Shown here piece after piece: positions 53,072-63,079 of a stretch of DNA of 64,000 nucleotides. The notes under the pieces are model-generated. The model saw only the letters and a program-made list of their open reading frames with translations, did not search any database and had not been told where the DNA came from. Positions within the stretch are counted from its first letter, which is position 1. Each line of letters opens with the position of its first letter. The stretch is from Megaleporinus macrocephalus. Its lineage: Eukaryota > Chordata > Actinopteri > Characiformes > Anostomidae. Both the position numbers and the translations under genes were made by a program. The DNA lies in the NCBI GenBank assembly GCA_021613375.1, contig CM038706.1:27345866-27409865 (forward strand). Direction: 5' to 3'.

Positions 53072-56000
53072 ATGATGACTGGGCCAGTAAACAATAGAAA
53101 AGCTTCAATACTGCTTCTAATAAAATCTGTTTAATTTAACTGACATTGAAAGGAAAGTTTTTGCCCTCTCCTGTAAAGTTATCACTTTCCTTGTTGTTCT
53201 TTGAACAGCAATGATCTATAAATACATATATATTTCCATATTTAGTGGCTTCTTGATTTTTCTCCTTACACTAGAGATAGTTTTCAAGAAACAAAGCTTT
53301 TGGATTCCTGAAGCGATGCCTCCTTGTGTAGGGACGTGAAAGCTATTGTAATTAAGCAAGATGTGTGATTATCCTCTGGTGCCATTAGGAGTGACTCTAC
53401 TTGTTCTAAAACTAGATATCACCCACGGGCCATGCAGGGATATTTTTCTCTCTCCAGAGACCGAAACCAACCAGATTTCCCCAGCAATTATCAAGTTTTT
53501 CCCCCCTTTCTCCCCCTCCTCCTCCTCCCCCTCCACTCCCCTTCTTTCTCCCTTTTGCATTGTGCGATTTGGGGAAGGAGTAGGTGTACGGGGGGGAGGG
53601 GATTGTTCTAGCCTTCTCGCTCTCTCACTCATTCTCTCTCTCTTTCTTTTTTCCCCCCTTTTTTCGGTGGCTGTGCATGCCATTATCAGAATCCTTTTAT
53701 TTCCAAACGTTCCTCTAATATTTCAGCATGTGGCGAGTTAGCACCAGGCCCGAGCTAGCAACCCCACGCTCTGCTGTCGGCTCACGGGATCCTGCTCTTA
53801 TCAGCATGCGGAAGTAAACAAATAAACAAACAAGCGGGCATCTAGCACAGATTTGCTTTCTTGGTCGCCGTCCATTCAGCTCATGTGTGAATCCCGAGCT
53901 CCAGCAGCGACTCAAAAGGGAGCTGGTGTTAGTCAGTTTGCTCAAGCACCCTTGCAAATGTCTTCCTTTCTGTGCTTTATTTTTAGGAGGCGAAAAGAAA
54001 AAAAATCTTTATTAGCCGAGTCTGTTGACTGCTGTCTTGTAAGGGCTATGAGGGGGGAAAAAAAATCACACTGCTCTGAGGCACAGTCTGTCAAGAATGC
54101 ATGAAAATGTAAACACATGCGTGTGTGTGTTTTTAACCCTATAAAGCCATGTGTAAATATATAAGCAAGAGAGCATTCAGTATTTTCTTTATTATAGCAA
54201 ATGAATCGGGAGCCCAGGCATTCTTTGCCCGAGTGGTGGTATAAATGCGGGGTGCACTGTGAGAAAAGGCAGCCCTGGCGTCTAAGTCCCAACACAATGA
54301 AAATGCAATGAATTGGAATGCCTCACCGATCATAGCGGAATCAGAATTTCCAGCAAGGAAAATCTTTTCATGGTGAATTAAGTGGCGGAGGAAGAAAATG
54401 GTAATGAAAAAAGAGAGAGAGAAAAAAAGGGAGGCAGGCACAGATGACAAACGCTGCTCCCTGGGCTACGCGCTGCAGATTTAAGAACTTTAGCTAAAGC
54501 TACGCAGAATAGAATGTGGAAAATTGAATTTACTAAACAATTAAGCATTGAATTAATCTACATCCTGCACAGGAGAGTGAGAGAGGGGAGAGGGAAAATG
54601 TGGAGGGGGGAGGGGAAGGAAGGGAATAAATCCCAGCCAGCTCATTAAAGAGGGACAGTGAATATATCAAGCATGTTGTAGTGGTGCGTCCAAGCACCAT
54701 CACGCGGGGTGTTTCCATGGGCCTACATGCAGCATTTACCTACAGCTGCCGTGCTTTGTTCTGGGTGGCCTGGCGGAGCGCTCCCGCACGTTTTGCTGCT
54801 CTGTGATCCGGGCGTTTTCTATTAATTAGCCGTTAGATCAGTGGTGGCCAGGAGTGGTCGACCGGTTATAAATAGACAGGAGTGTACCCTGGAGATGTCA
54901 CTCACCCTCGGCTAAGCCCCTCCCCCGTTCCCAGGGGTCCCCACGGCAAACCTCCCTCAAGCCCCACTGCTCTTTTGTTCAATTACAGTTAATGCAATAG
55001 TTTGCCATTTTCTCCTTCTAATTATATTTTCAAGTGGGATTTGTTGCACGTAGGGAAAAAAAACATCCCTTTACATGGTGAAGCGCTGGGGTCTCAGAGC
55101 CTGGCATTCTCCATCCCCAGGGTGCTGTACCATTCTTTTCCACAAAGCTCTGAATAAACAAGTTCCCTCCACCCCCCCCCCCCTCTGTCTCCCCCCACCT
55201 TCATTCTCTTTCTTTCTCTCTCTCTCTGTCTCATTCTCTTTCTTTTTAGAAAAGCAGGAGTTGTGGAAGCTGGCAATTTCTGCTTTAACAGTTTGCTCTC
55301 TGAGCATATGTTCTAAATTACCTCTTACAGCATACTTTTGGTATGCTGCAGAATACAGAATACACCATTTTTTTCATTTGACTTTTTTTTTTTTACATCA
55401 TTTTCTTTCTGTGCTGATACATTTTGAGTGGCTGGCATGAGCACCAGGCTTTATTGGAGATCGAGGAGAAATATTTACATAGCAAGTTTTACAGAAAGAC
55501 AAATAAAAAGAGCTGGTTCTGTACGTTGTTCTGTACTTTTTTTAACACGTATCGAATATTCTTACAGTTTGCGTTCATAATATAACCAAACAAACCCATT
55601 AGCGTCGTTAGCGGTGCAGCATCTGTTGAGTTTTAGTGAAGCCTGTTATATTTCGCAGGCCTGTGTGCATGTCATTCTCAAGAACGCAGCCATTTCCTTC
55701 CAGTGTACATTTATGGAACATTGTAAATTCTTAACCCGACATTGGTCAATTCAAGGCTACAGCTCGTGTAGCGTATTTACTGTTAACATCGGTCGCTTAC
55801 AGTCTCCCTCTACCTCGCGGAAGATGTCTTCTATGTGTTCTTGTTTTCCTTCTCTGCCGATGTTACTTTTAGCCGGTGATAAGAGGCAACATCTGTTGTA
55901 TGTTGTATGGGGCGAGGAAGCCCTGCATGGGGCTGAGGGCTTGCAGGCCCCCAGCTCTCCATTGTCCAGGCCTCTTGCTCTTTATCCTGGTGTCTCTTCC

Positions 56001-57175
56001 ATTTGCCACATTGCATCCGCCCAACAGCTGACACTCCTCACCCATTATACACCTAAGCGGAATTGTCAATAAGATTTCTTCATCGTTTTTTTTCTTCCTC
56101 CCCCTCCCTGCTATTCCGTCTTACAAGGAGAGCAGAGGCTCTTATTTGATTTTGTTCCGATTCAGAAGGCCTCCGCACACACGCACACACACACACACTC
56201 CCTCACACATACACACATACACTGTGCCTGAGATATAAGAGAAGTGACTGGCCGGCTCTTTTCTCTCTCACTGCTGCACTGTTAGCCAGCGTGTTGGGAA
56301 GTGCAGGCTTTCTAGCTCCATTTCCCTCATTCACTCAGCATAGCGTTGCATTTTCTGTTCAGGACTATGGATCTCCTGCCTTTGGTAATGCAAGATCATT
56401 ATTTACTTCTTTTTTTCCTTCTTTTTCTTCTTTTCCTTCTGCGTATTTCTTAGGTGGCTTACACTGTTAACTTGGGTCGAAAGATTTGTTTTTATAATAC
56501 TAGTACTTTTTAGTTAGTACAGTCGTGTGTTAACATTTGAGCACCCTGGTCAAATTGCATGTCAGATAAGAATCAGTTCTTCTGTACTATTGCACAATTA
56601 CTGTTTGTTGAATTAGGAAAAAAAATATTTGGTTTGTGCAAATGGTTTGGTACATTTGATATTTTTTATTATGTTAAATTTAGCAAATAAATAGATATTG
56701 TGCATTAAATTTGACCTCAGAAGTCCTACTTAGATTTGTTTCCCTGTAAAGGATGTGTTAGTTTCACAACTCAACAAAGCATGTAATTTGACTAAGGGGG
56801 TTCAAACGTTTGACTGTGCATTTAATGAAAGAAGCCTCGTTTTAGGCTTGTATGGTTGTGGTGAGAGTTGCAGGGCATGGGAAGAGTCTTCTGTACTAAA
56901 AAACAGCTAAATGAAGAACATCTGATAGCACTGGCTCTCTTTGTGATGTGGGAGTGCAGTGAGCTCTTATCTGTGTGCTGAGTCCCAGCAGACTGATGCC
57001 TAACTGTATGCTCTCTTCTCGCTCTCTCGCTCTCTCCCTGTCTCTCTCGCTCGGTCTGCGCAGACCTCATGGAATAGAGACCATGACGACACAGCGTCCA
57101 CGCGCTCCGGGGGCACGCCGGGACCCTCCAGTGGCGGACACACATCACACAGTGGCGACAACAGCAGCGAACAAG
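45802..57175 (+). CDS. meis1: meis1, 5' part of the coding sequence (7 exons, spliced, incomplete at 3' end)
   Basis: MEIS1 is a TALE-class homeodomain transcription factor that binds DNA with PBX and HOX partners in the nucleus. Joined exons 45802-45813, 47030-47250, 48197-48338, 48470-48520, 48859-48909, 49615-49761 and 57064-57175 give 245 residues plus one base with no stop. Phases agree at all six junctions and every internal intron is GT-AG. The protein starts [17 protein letters not shown]. The Meis/PKNOX N-terminal (PBX-binding) region spans roughly residues 106-190, followed by a Ser/Gly-rich linker. The MEIS1 call rests on [22 protein letters not shown] and SWNRDHDD, where MEIS2 differs. 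The family is about 390 residues long; the homeodomain (about residues 270-335) is coded beyond the window. The a/b paralogue is unresolved. Confidence 0.96.
45814..47029 (+). other. meis1: meis1 intron 1
   Basis: This GT-AG intron is 1,216 bases. It holds an AC microsatellite at 45830-45890, a poly-A run near 46025 and otherwise AT-rich unique sequence. The branch and polypyrimidine region before the acceptor is TTTTCGCCGCGCGCAG, unusually GC-rich for an acceptor. No gene is seen inside. Confidence 0.85.
45830..45890. repeat. (AC)n repeat at the start of meis1 intron 1
   Basis: A CA-rich stretch beginning 17 bases after the exon 1 donor. Intronic CA repeats near donors can influence splicing in other genes; no such role is shown here. 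Confidence 0.93.
47030..47250 (+). CDS. meis1: meis1 coding exon 2
   Basis: The exon is 221 bases and codes residues 5-77 plus two bases of Gly78. It begins YEDLPHYG after a GCGCGCAG acceptor and ends KRDKDAIYG at a GTACGA donor. It holds the His-rich N-terminal segment and the [14 protein letters not shown] block next to the PBX-binding region. The exon is strikingly GC-rich compared with its AT-rich introns. Relative to mammalian MEIS1 it lacks one Gly after HYG and one His in the VHHLNHG stretch, and several prolines are replaced by alanine ([13 protein letters not shown]). Confidence 0.96.
47251..48196 (+). other. meis1: meis1 intron 2
   Basis: This GT-AG intron is 946 bases and phase 2 (GG|G for Gly78). 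It holds an ATT/AGT trinucleotide stretch at 48088-48176 followed by a GT run that serves as the polypyrimidine-side approach to the exon 3 acceptor. Nothing else is recognised in it. Confidence 0.85.
48197..48338 (+). CDS. meis1: meis1 coding exon 3
   Basis: The exon is 142 bases. Its first base completes Gly78, then it codes residues 79-125, [20 protein letters not shown] to VFAKQ. It lies between a TTTTCAG acceptor and a GTCAGA donor. This is the start of the conserved Meis/PKNOX N-terminal domain (MEIS-A helix) that contacts PBX. IFEKCE and CSSESF match MEIS1; MEIS2 has VFEKCE and CSSDSF. The sequence is essentially identical to the vertebrate family. Confidence 0.97.
48470..48520 (+). 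CDS. meis1: meis1 coding exon 4
   Basis: The exon is 51 bases and codes 17 residues, [17 protein letters not shown] (residues 126-142), in phase 0 at both ends. It lies between a TTATTTCAG acceptor and a GTAAGT donor. This short exon inside the PBX-interaction domain is invariant across vertebrate MEIS genes. The preceding intron is only 131 bases. Confidence 0.97.
48521..48858 (+). other. meis1: meis1 intron 4
   Basis: This phase-0 GT-AG intron is 338 bases of AT-rich sequence. No repeat or gene is recognised in it. Confidence 0.85.
48859..48909 (+). CDS. meis1: meis1 coding exon 5
   Basis: The exon is 51 bases and codes [17 protein letters not shown] (residues 143-159), in phase 0 at both ends. 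It has a TTTTTCAG acceptor and a GTAACT donor. It forms the second helical block (MEIS-B) of the PBX-binding domain. It has the same length and phase as exon 4, as elsewhere in the family. Confidence 0.97.
48973..49178. repeat. Non-autonomous element in meis1 intron 5
   Basis: This is a diverged relative of the element at 25259-25465. Both share a block reading close to TTTACTTTTAATGTAAGTC, then a GTTCC..TTTATCATTAAA-type block. The ends here form an imperfect inverted repeat (TCAGAACAAAACGT versus the complement of ACGTTTTGTTGACTGA). It is a MITE-like DNA element, old and degraded, lying wholly in intron 5 between exons 5 and 6. Confidence 0.5.
49615..49761 (+). CDS. meis1: meis1 coding exon 6
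   Basis: The exon is 147 bases and codes 49 residues (160-208), from [18 protein letters not shown] through [20 protein letters not shown] to SGPLDQ. It has a TTCTAG acceptor and a GTACGC donor. It completes the Meis/PKNOX N-terminal domain and enters the acidic Ser-rich linker. GSKSDSEE supports MEIS1 over MEIS2 (SKSDHEE). The C-terminal end ([10 protein letters not shown]) is the variable part of the family. The 3' flank is a TCC/TTC-rich microsatellite. Confidence 0.97.
49777..49830. repeat. TCC/TTC repeat after meis1 exon 6
   Basis: Pyrimidine-only triplets (CTCCTCCTCC, then CTTCTTCTTC) directly downstream of the exon 6 donor. Confidence 0.9.
52751..52799. repeat. (GT)n microsatellite in intron 6
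   Basis: About 49 bases of GT with a TATA interruption, 140 bases before the large palindrome. Confidence 0.97.
52938..53157. repeat. Perfect 220-bp palindrome centred on (TA)n
   Basis: The two 110-base arms are exact reverse complements by direct base-by-base reading. The left arm runs CTTTCCTTTCAATG... to CAGTCATCATG, and the right arm from CATGATGACTG to CATTGAAAGGAAAG. The centre is a (TA) tract at about 53026-53069. Symmetry continues a few bases outward if a 5-base CTTTC slip on the left is allowed. An 18-bp unit (AAAACGTTTATATATATA) is repeated just to the left. It could be a recent fold-back element, a replication inversion or an assembly fold-back artefact. Confidence 0.9.
56178..56222. 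repeat. (CA)n microsatellite in intron 6
   Basis: CA dinucleotides with CTCC and TA interruptions. Confidence 0.92.
56519..56820. mobile_element. Tc1/mariner-like MITE in meis1 intron 6
   Basis: The left end TACAGTCGTGTGTTAACATT leads into GAGCACCC. The right end GGGGGTTCAAACGTTTGACT followed by GTGCA is its imperfect inverted copy. The AT-rich 300-bp interior has no open frame. Terminal sequences of this form (CAGTCAAA..TTTGAAC) are common in fish Tc1-type MITEs. Confidence 0.5.
57064..57175 (+). CDS. meis1: meis1 coding exon 7
   Basis: The exon is 112 bases and codes residues 209-245 ([20 protein letters not shown] to SGDNSSEQ), plus the first base of the next Gly. The acceptor is CTGCGCAG after a long CT-rich tract; the donor is GTAAGG. 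This is the Ser/Gly-rich linker before the acidic stretch and homeodomain. [15 protein letters not shown] is the MEIS1 form. The next exon, expected to start within GDGLDNSV, is not found before the window ends. Confidence 0.96.
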
Positions 57176-59689
57176 GTAAGGTGTCTCCTGAAAACCGCTA
57201 CTGCTTTAAAGCCGTTCAACTACTGAGCTTTTTTGAAGCCAGTGGAGAGGAGCGAGAGCTGAAGCAGATGTTGCAGAGGAAAGTAGGGCTTCTTCTTTTT
57301 GCAGGGGGCTTCGCTTGAGCCCATCAGCTGGTTGTGATAAGTCTGCATGCACTAATGAGGCTTCTTCCATGCCCTGAGTCATGGGCCGGGCGGACAAGGC
57401 ATCCGACCAAGCCGCCGGCGATGACAGTCCAAGCGAAGAGCTCCTCAATCACAGGGTTTTATTTACACCCTGTTTTTATTCCATCCAGAGCCTTTGGAAT
57501 GTCTCTGTTCAGACAGCGGCAATGTGAAAAGCAGTTATAGACACAGTGCATCTCCTTGACCTTCATGTCAGGCTTTAAATCTGAGGGTCCGTTTGGATAA
57601 TCAACAAGCAGAAGTGTGAAACTTAAAGGCTGATCAGTGTTATAGCTGCATAGCTGTGCTCTCCTTAAAACTTAAAGAGAATGTCCACATTTTGGTCTTA
57701 GCGTCATAGCTGCAAAGTTTGCACCGAAGGTACAACACAGAGTAGTTTGTTTATGGCAGTCACAGTGGGAAGTAAGAGTGCTGGAGGTCTGCAGCACATC
57801 CAGATTTCAGAATTGTTTAACTGCACCTGCAAAAGCAATAACAGAAAACTAACAATAGATTTAACATAGACCCATGTGTGCTTTGGTTTGCTGAAGTTTG
57901 TGTTTATATTTTGTGTTTTGTTCTGTTAGCAGGGATGTAGTAGTAGCTATAGATGCTAAATAATAAGTAATAAGCTTAGATTAATAACTGCCATTTAATT
58001 AGCACCCACATTTCCTACGTATGGCTGAAGGAGCAGAGGGGCTGGTTTCAAGCAAACTGTAGGCAAAAAGCAACTTAATTTATTATTGAAGCCTGTGTCA
58101 GGGCAGCAGTCCGAAGGCCTGGGCAGCCGGCAGGCAGAGCAGGACGGGGAAGCAGAAAGGGCCGCGTTACGTTCCAGATGACTGAGCGGCGATTTCTATA
58201 CCAGCCCTGGCCCGGGCTTTTCTTTTCTTCTTCCTCTTTTTTTTCCCCCTCCTTCTCCCCTGGCTGGAGAAGGAGGGCGATAAGAGGAGAGCGGCGGTCA
58301 GATGGCCGATGACTAATGGTCCGGGCGGCACGCTGCGCTCTGATTGGGCCGCTTAATGAGCACATTTTGTGCGGGCTCGTAGCTCCCGCTCGCTGCTGAC
58401 CTTTGCTCTTTATTGACCAAACTGACACTTCATTTTTCACATACTTCCAATTATAGCAGGGCCTTTAATGTCGCCCTGCTCCCCTCCCCTGCCTTCTCCA
58501 ATCCCTCCACCTCGACCACTTTTGTGGCTGTGTTTTTGTTTCGTTATTTCTCTTGTTTTGTTGTTTCATGGCAGAAAACATGACCAAAGCCGGCTATAAA
58601 GGCATGGCGCTTCGGGATGTGTGTGAAACCCTTCATGCGAAGGGGTCAAGCTTCGCTCAAGCGCCGTGGCACTGCATATGTGTTGCTTAAAGCTGTTGTG
58701 TGGGGGGCATTATGCTAATGTGGGTTAATTACTGATTGTGGAAAGTAGCAGTATTAACCGTATTAGCATGTTCTGTAAGGAGTCACTTCATAATCCCAAT
58801 AAGCGCATTATTATCCTTTTGGCTGAGACACTCATGCCCATTTTCCTCTGTCCCAAATGGCCTCTCTTTCCCTCCCTCCCTCTCTCCCTCCCTCTCATGT
58901 CTCTCATAGATTGTTTCCTCGCTGACCTTTTCCGTTTCTCCCTGCTTTCCCGCTTCCTTTCACGGCACACATGTCAGTGAGTTTCTCTTCTCTCTGTGCC
59001 TGCATGCACCTAATAAACATCTCCATGTCCATCTTCCTAGGCAGCACCGCTTAAAGAAGTGCTCTTCCACTAGGCTTTCTTACATACTGAAGCTTTGGAA
59101 GCCAGTTTTACACAATAGATGTGCTTCCACAGTTCAGCCAATTTAATACAGTAATAAATAGTAAAGTGCTTCAAAAGCTAAGTTAGCACCAGATTTTGGG
59201 GAAAATATTTAGAAGTGATTTTTCTGCTTAATATTGTGCTTTTATATTGTGAATATATACTTTAAATTTAAATCTTTTAGTTAGGAGCACCTATAATCCA
59301 CTTTCTCTGGCCTTCAATTGCTGAATGTAGTGCACCGGACGGCCAGTTAGTTGGGGTTGTGTTGTCCGGCAACAGACTCAAATATAGCATTTTCTCTCTT
59401 GTGCAGTTAAATATACAGATAAAAGAGTGCCTAATGCAAACCAATGGGACAACTTTGGTATGACTATAAAACTTTAGTATAGTTTTACAACTAAGAATTA
59501 CAACTCCTGTAATGTGAAAATTGCATTCTTTCAAACTGTGAATTTGATATAAAAAGGATTCGTATGATTTGAATAGTATTTGTGATTCACTCCTACTAGT
59601 AAAGGCACAGGTGAAGGGTCTTTAGAACTATTATGTTCATTTTTGGGTCTACTAAAATAAATATACATGATTCAGTCTCTCGTACTGTG

Positions 59690-59960
59690 CATCTGTATTC
59701 ACCCTCTGTCTGAAACACTCTGTTAGGGCTTTTGTGTCTTTAAACTCCACCTGTGCTCTGATTGCTCAGCTTGCCCACTCTGTTCTGATCAATCAACCAC
59801 CAGAGCAGCATTACACCCCACTCCGCTGTGTCTATTATTAAAATGGTTTCGGTCCTGTCTTATCAGTTTTAGCCAGAGTCCGATCCTGAAAGTCAGGTAG
59901 AACAAGTTGGTAGACCAGTCCACTTTTGCAAGCCAGACTTTAGCTCTGTGCATTGTATGA
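59690..59960. repeat. Dispersed repeat, copy 2 (meis1 intron 7)
   Basis: TCCGATCCTGAAAGTCAGGT followed by AGAACAAGTTGGTAGA matches the block near 6265-6305. Both copies are preceded by CCTCT/CTCTGATT..TCAGCT segments. It is a diverged copy of the same repeat family. No ends or target duplications could be defined. Confidence 0.5.
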
Positions 59961-61950
59961 GGGTGTTCCGAGCTTGCGGGTAGGCGGACAATAGGGATGT
60001 TGTGTTGTGTTATAAGATGATATAATCTTGTAACAGAGAAAATGGCTGGAATTCCAGCAAGACGCTTTAGACATCTGAGAAAAGTGGTCTCTGTTGGAGA
60101 GAGTTGGGCTTTATAACTTTGCAGACTCTTTGCAAAAAACTATATTACACACTAAAGGGAAGGCAACAACTATCAAAGCATAATATATCTGTTAAACAGG
60201 CTTTTTAAAGTTTAAAAAACTTCCATATAATGTTCTGTACCGGTTCTATACCAATTAGCGAACTTCATGTCCAAGGCAAGAACCACTTAGTAACCTTTAT
60301 TTTTAAGACTGTAATCATAAAAACACTGCTGTGGTTATTATTCATATTGTGCCTTCAAACATAAAACGCAGACAGAGATCCCTAATGCACCATCACTGTT
60401 AGCTACAATTACACATGATAATGTGTTTATGGCATTGTAACCGCTCCGTTATGTTTCCGAGATCTTATGAAGCACCTTCTCCATATGGAGTAGAGGGAGA
60501 GACTGATTCTCTGCATAGTTCATTTATGATTGTGCGGCTCTCCTAGCGAGCGTCCCTCCTCCTTAAAAAGAGTCCAGCCGAGAGCCCATCCAGTCCTCCT
60601 TTAATTAGAGTCTGTCTATTAGCACAGACGGCTCTCCGTAGCACATAGATGTCCGCCTTTGTTTGACTGCTGCCCTCTCAGGGGACTTGTTGTGGTATTG
60701 TATCTGGGATCCCACTTATTTTAGTGAGTGTTCGAGAGCCTTAGAGGGCAAAAGAAAACAAATCATTATTACGGGCCTCCTATTTCCCGACCAAAGAGCA
60801 GCAAGGGTTCTTGGCAAAGCCAGCGCCCGCCCAGATTAAAAAGAACACCCTTGGGCCACGGAGAGGAGAGGAGGGATAAGAATTTTAACCCTACCAGGAA
60901 GGTCCTGGACTCAGAGAGAGGGCACACACACAAGCACTCAGACAGAGCACGCTGAGTGTTTTGAAAAGCATAGGGTTTCTTTCGCGTCTTCAGAGAGCAC
61001 GGGGCTGAGGTGATGACTACAGGAGTCCGATATGTATCAGCAATTACCAGGACCCATTTGCAGAAGCCCCCCCACCCCAGCCTGCAACTAAGCGTGCCAA
61101 GTCAAATAGTTCCTGGGAGGCTCTTGTTATTGTCTGCATAAATTTACATGCAGGCCTGCAGACTGAAAGTATATAGAGAGGCGTCCACATGTAAGAGACC
61201 AACTTTATGAAACCAAACCACCAAACTCAACTACAAGGATTATTGATGAACGTGGCTATTCAGTCATGGAGCAAACAACAATGATATTTCAGCCTCGAGC
61301 ACGTACTTCTTACCCAATACTGGGTAGCGGTAAATGCCCCCATCTGTTGGAGAGGGGGAGGCGCTATATTTCATTCTTGCATGACACTGGTTTCCAAGTA
61401 GAGGAAAGCGCTGGAGCTGTATGCATCTGATCATTATTTTGCCAGTTTGAGTCCCAGTAAGCAAGTGCTGTTGTCGACAGCTCCCATCGACTCGCTTGCC
61501 AGTTTGCCACAAGCCTCTATGAAGGTCAGGCTGAGCAAGGGTCCTCATTGGCCCTGAGCCACCTCCCCCATACAGTGATTGGCTGAATTTCGAAGCTGTC
61601 TGGTGGATGTGGTTTTGTACAGCGTGTCAATCAGTCGCACTGCTCTCCAGGTCCCACCCACGAGGCCCTTGCTGCACATTCTCGTCAAAGTCACTCGTTA
61701 ATTGAAACGATTGTCCAGCAGACCGGAAGAGTCCAGCCTCTCTGGTTCCCTCTGCATCTCTTTCTCTCACTATCTCTCTCTGAAGGAGCATGCACATGCT
61801 TGGGTTACTGCCCATTCCCTGGCTCACAGCGTCTGTGCCTTTTGAAATGTAAAGAGTGGGTTAGGTTTTAAAGACCCTGGCTTGGTGAAAGTCTACCCCT
61901 GATGTAGTTGATCAAGCAAGACATATTTGGTGTCTAAAGACTGAAATGAC

Positions 61951-62122
61951 AGAAATCAGATTTATGGCCTTTTCCGTTAGACACTAACCTTGTCCACAGC
62001 TAGAAAATCTCCAAACATGTATAACCGATTACACTTGGAAAATAGTGTTAAGTTGTTTTTTTGCCTATGTTTTCAGTCCCCATATCTCTCTCTGTCTCCC
62101 ATCCTCTTTGCTCCCCTTTTTA
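61951..62122. repeat. Direct repeat copy 1 (172 bp)
   Basis: Bases from AGAAATCAGATTTATGGCC to CTCCCCTTTTTA recur at 62908-63079 with two mismatches (CCAC/CTAC and AAACATG/AATCATG) and no indel seen. The repeat includes a CT-rich tract ending in TTTTTAG in this copy. The offset is 957 bases. No transposon hallmark is visible at the ends. Confidence 0.9.
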
Positions 62123-62907
62123 GTTTCTTTAGTTTTGCACTGAAGCTGTGCTACTGTAGCTTACAAGCAAGGGAAGCACATAATTGACCTATCGTACACT
62201 TCCCCCAAACTCTTAAATAATCTTTAATAGACTCACTTATGTGATTCCAGACACTATAGGACCAACTGCCATGTAAAGCCTATTTTTTTTTTTATTATTA
62301 TTATTATTGTTGTTTTTTTTTAAATAACAGTAAGCATGCGGTTTGCATGATACCAATTAGTGAGATATAAAGTTTCATTACTTGTTAGACTGTGTTGAGA
62401 CTGCAGGCAAATCAGATTTGTTTCTCAAATCAGATCTTTTGAGATGACTGCCCGCACTGTTATTTGCAAGTTATCAGCTCGGATTTGTGTGTCCAGTCAT
62501 CACCAACCTATCTGCATGAGTCACTGTGGTGAGAACATAGGCGGCAATGACCATGTAGCTATGCTGGTTAAACAGATTTTAAACATGGAAACAGGAGAGA
62601 TAAAGGTGCTTCATCACACCATCTTAACCATTAATCTGACAAATCTCTGCCGTAGTGCATATTAGTACAAAGATTCTGGAATAAACATGGATATTTGGTG
62701 CTCTTCTCAGCACTTCCTTGACTCTGGATTTGACATTGTCAGTGTTTATCATGTAGTGAGTAAAATGGAAGACCCTTTAAAATTTAAATTGAGTGGTCAG
62801 CGGTCACAGCGTCCATACTGATATGCCTCTGTAAAAGTGGTATTTACTAATTAATTTATTTATTATTTTGCTGTCAAAAATCAATCTGGACACAATCTGG
62901 GGATGCC

Positions 62908-63079
62908 AGAAATCAGATTTATGGCCTTTTCCGTTAGACACTAACCTTGTCTACAGCTAGAAAATCTCCAATCATGTATAACCGATTACACTTGGAAAAT
63001 AGTGTTAAGTTGTTTTTTTGCCTATGTTTTCAGTCCCCATATCTCTCTCTGTCTCCCATCCTCTTTGCTCCCCTTTTTA
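62908..63079. repeat. Direct repeat copy 2 (172 bp)
   Basis: This is the second copy of the 61951-62122 sequence, in the same orientation and about 99% identical. After the shared CTCCCCTTTTTA the copies diverge at once (AATCGTG here, GTTTCTT in copy 1), so the boundary is sharp. A recent segmental duplication or gene-conversion-like copy within intron 7 would explain it. Confidence 0.9.

Larger units (their letters stand above)
49762..57063 (+). other. meis1: meis1 intron 6 (7.3 kb)
   Basis: This is a long phase-0 GT-AG intron. It starts in a TCC/TTC repeat and carries a GT microsatellite (52751-52799), a perfect 220-bp palindrome (52938-53157), a CA microsatellite (56178-56222) and a MITE (56519-56820). 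Unrepetitive homeodomain-motif-rich blocks at about 50820-51200 and 53270-54900 resemble developmental enhancers. That is an inference from composition only. No alternative coding exon was recognised. Confidence 0.8.

Noticed and set aside
53361..53741. 126-codon frame in intron 6
   Set aside because: It crosses long C and CT runs inside the meis1 intron, with no splice-site or domain support as an alternative exon.
61990..62187. Possible meis1 exon 8 near the duplicated CT-rich acceptor-like tract
   Set aside because: Sequence after the tract does not encode the expected GDGLDNSV or acidic stretch, so no exon is called.
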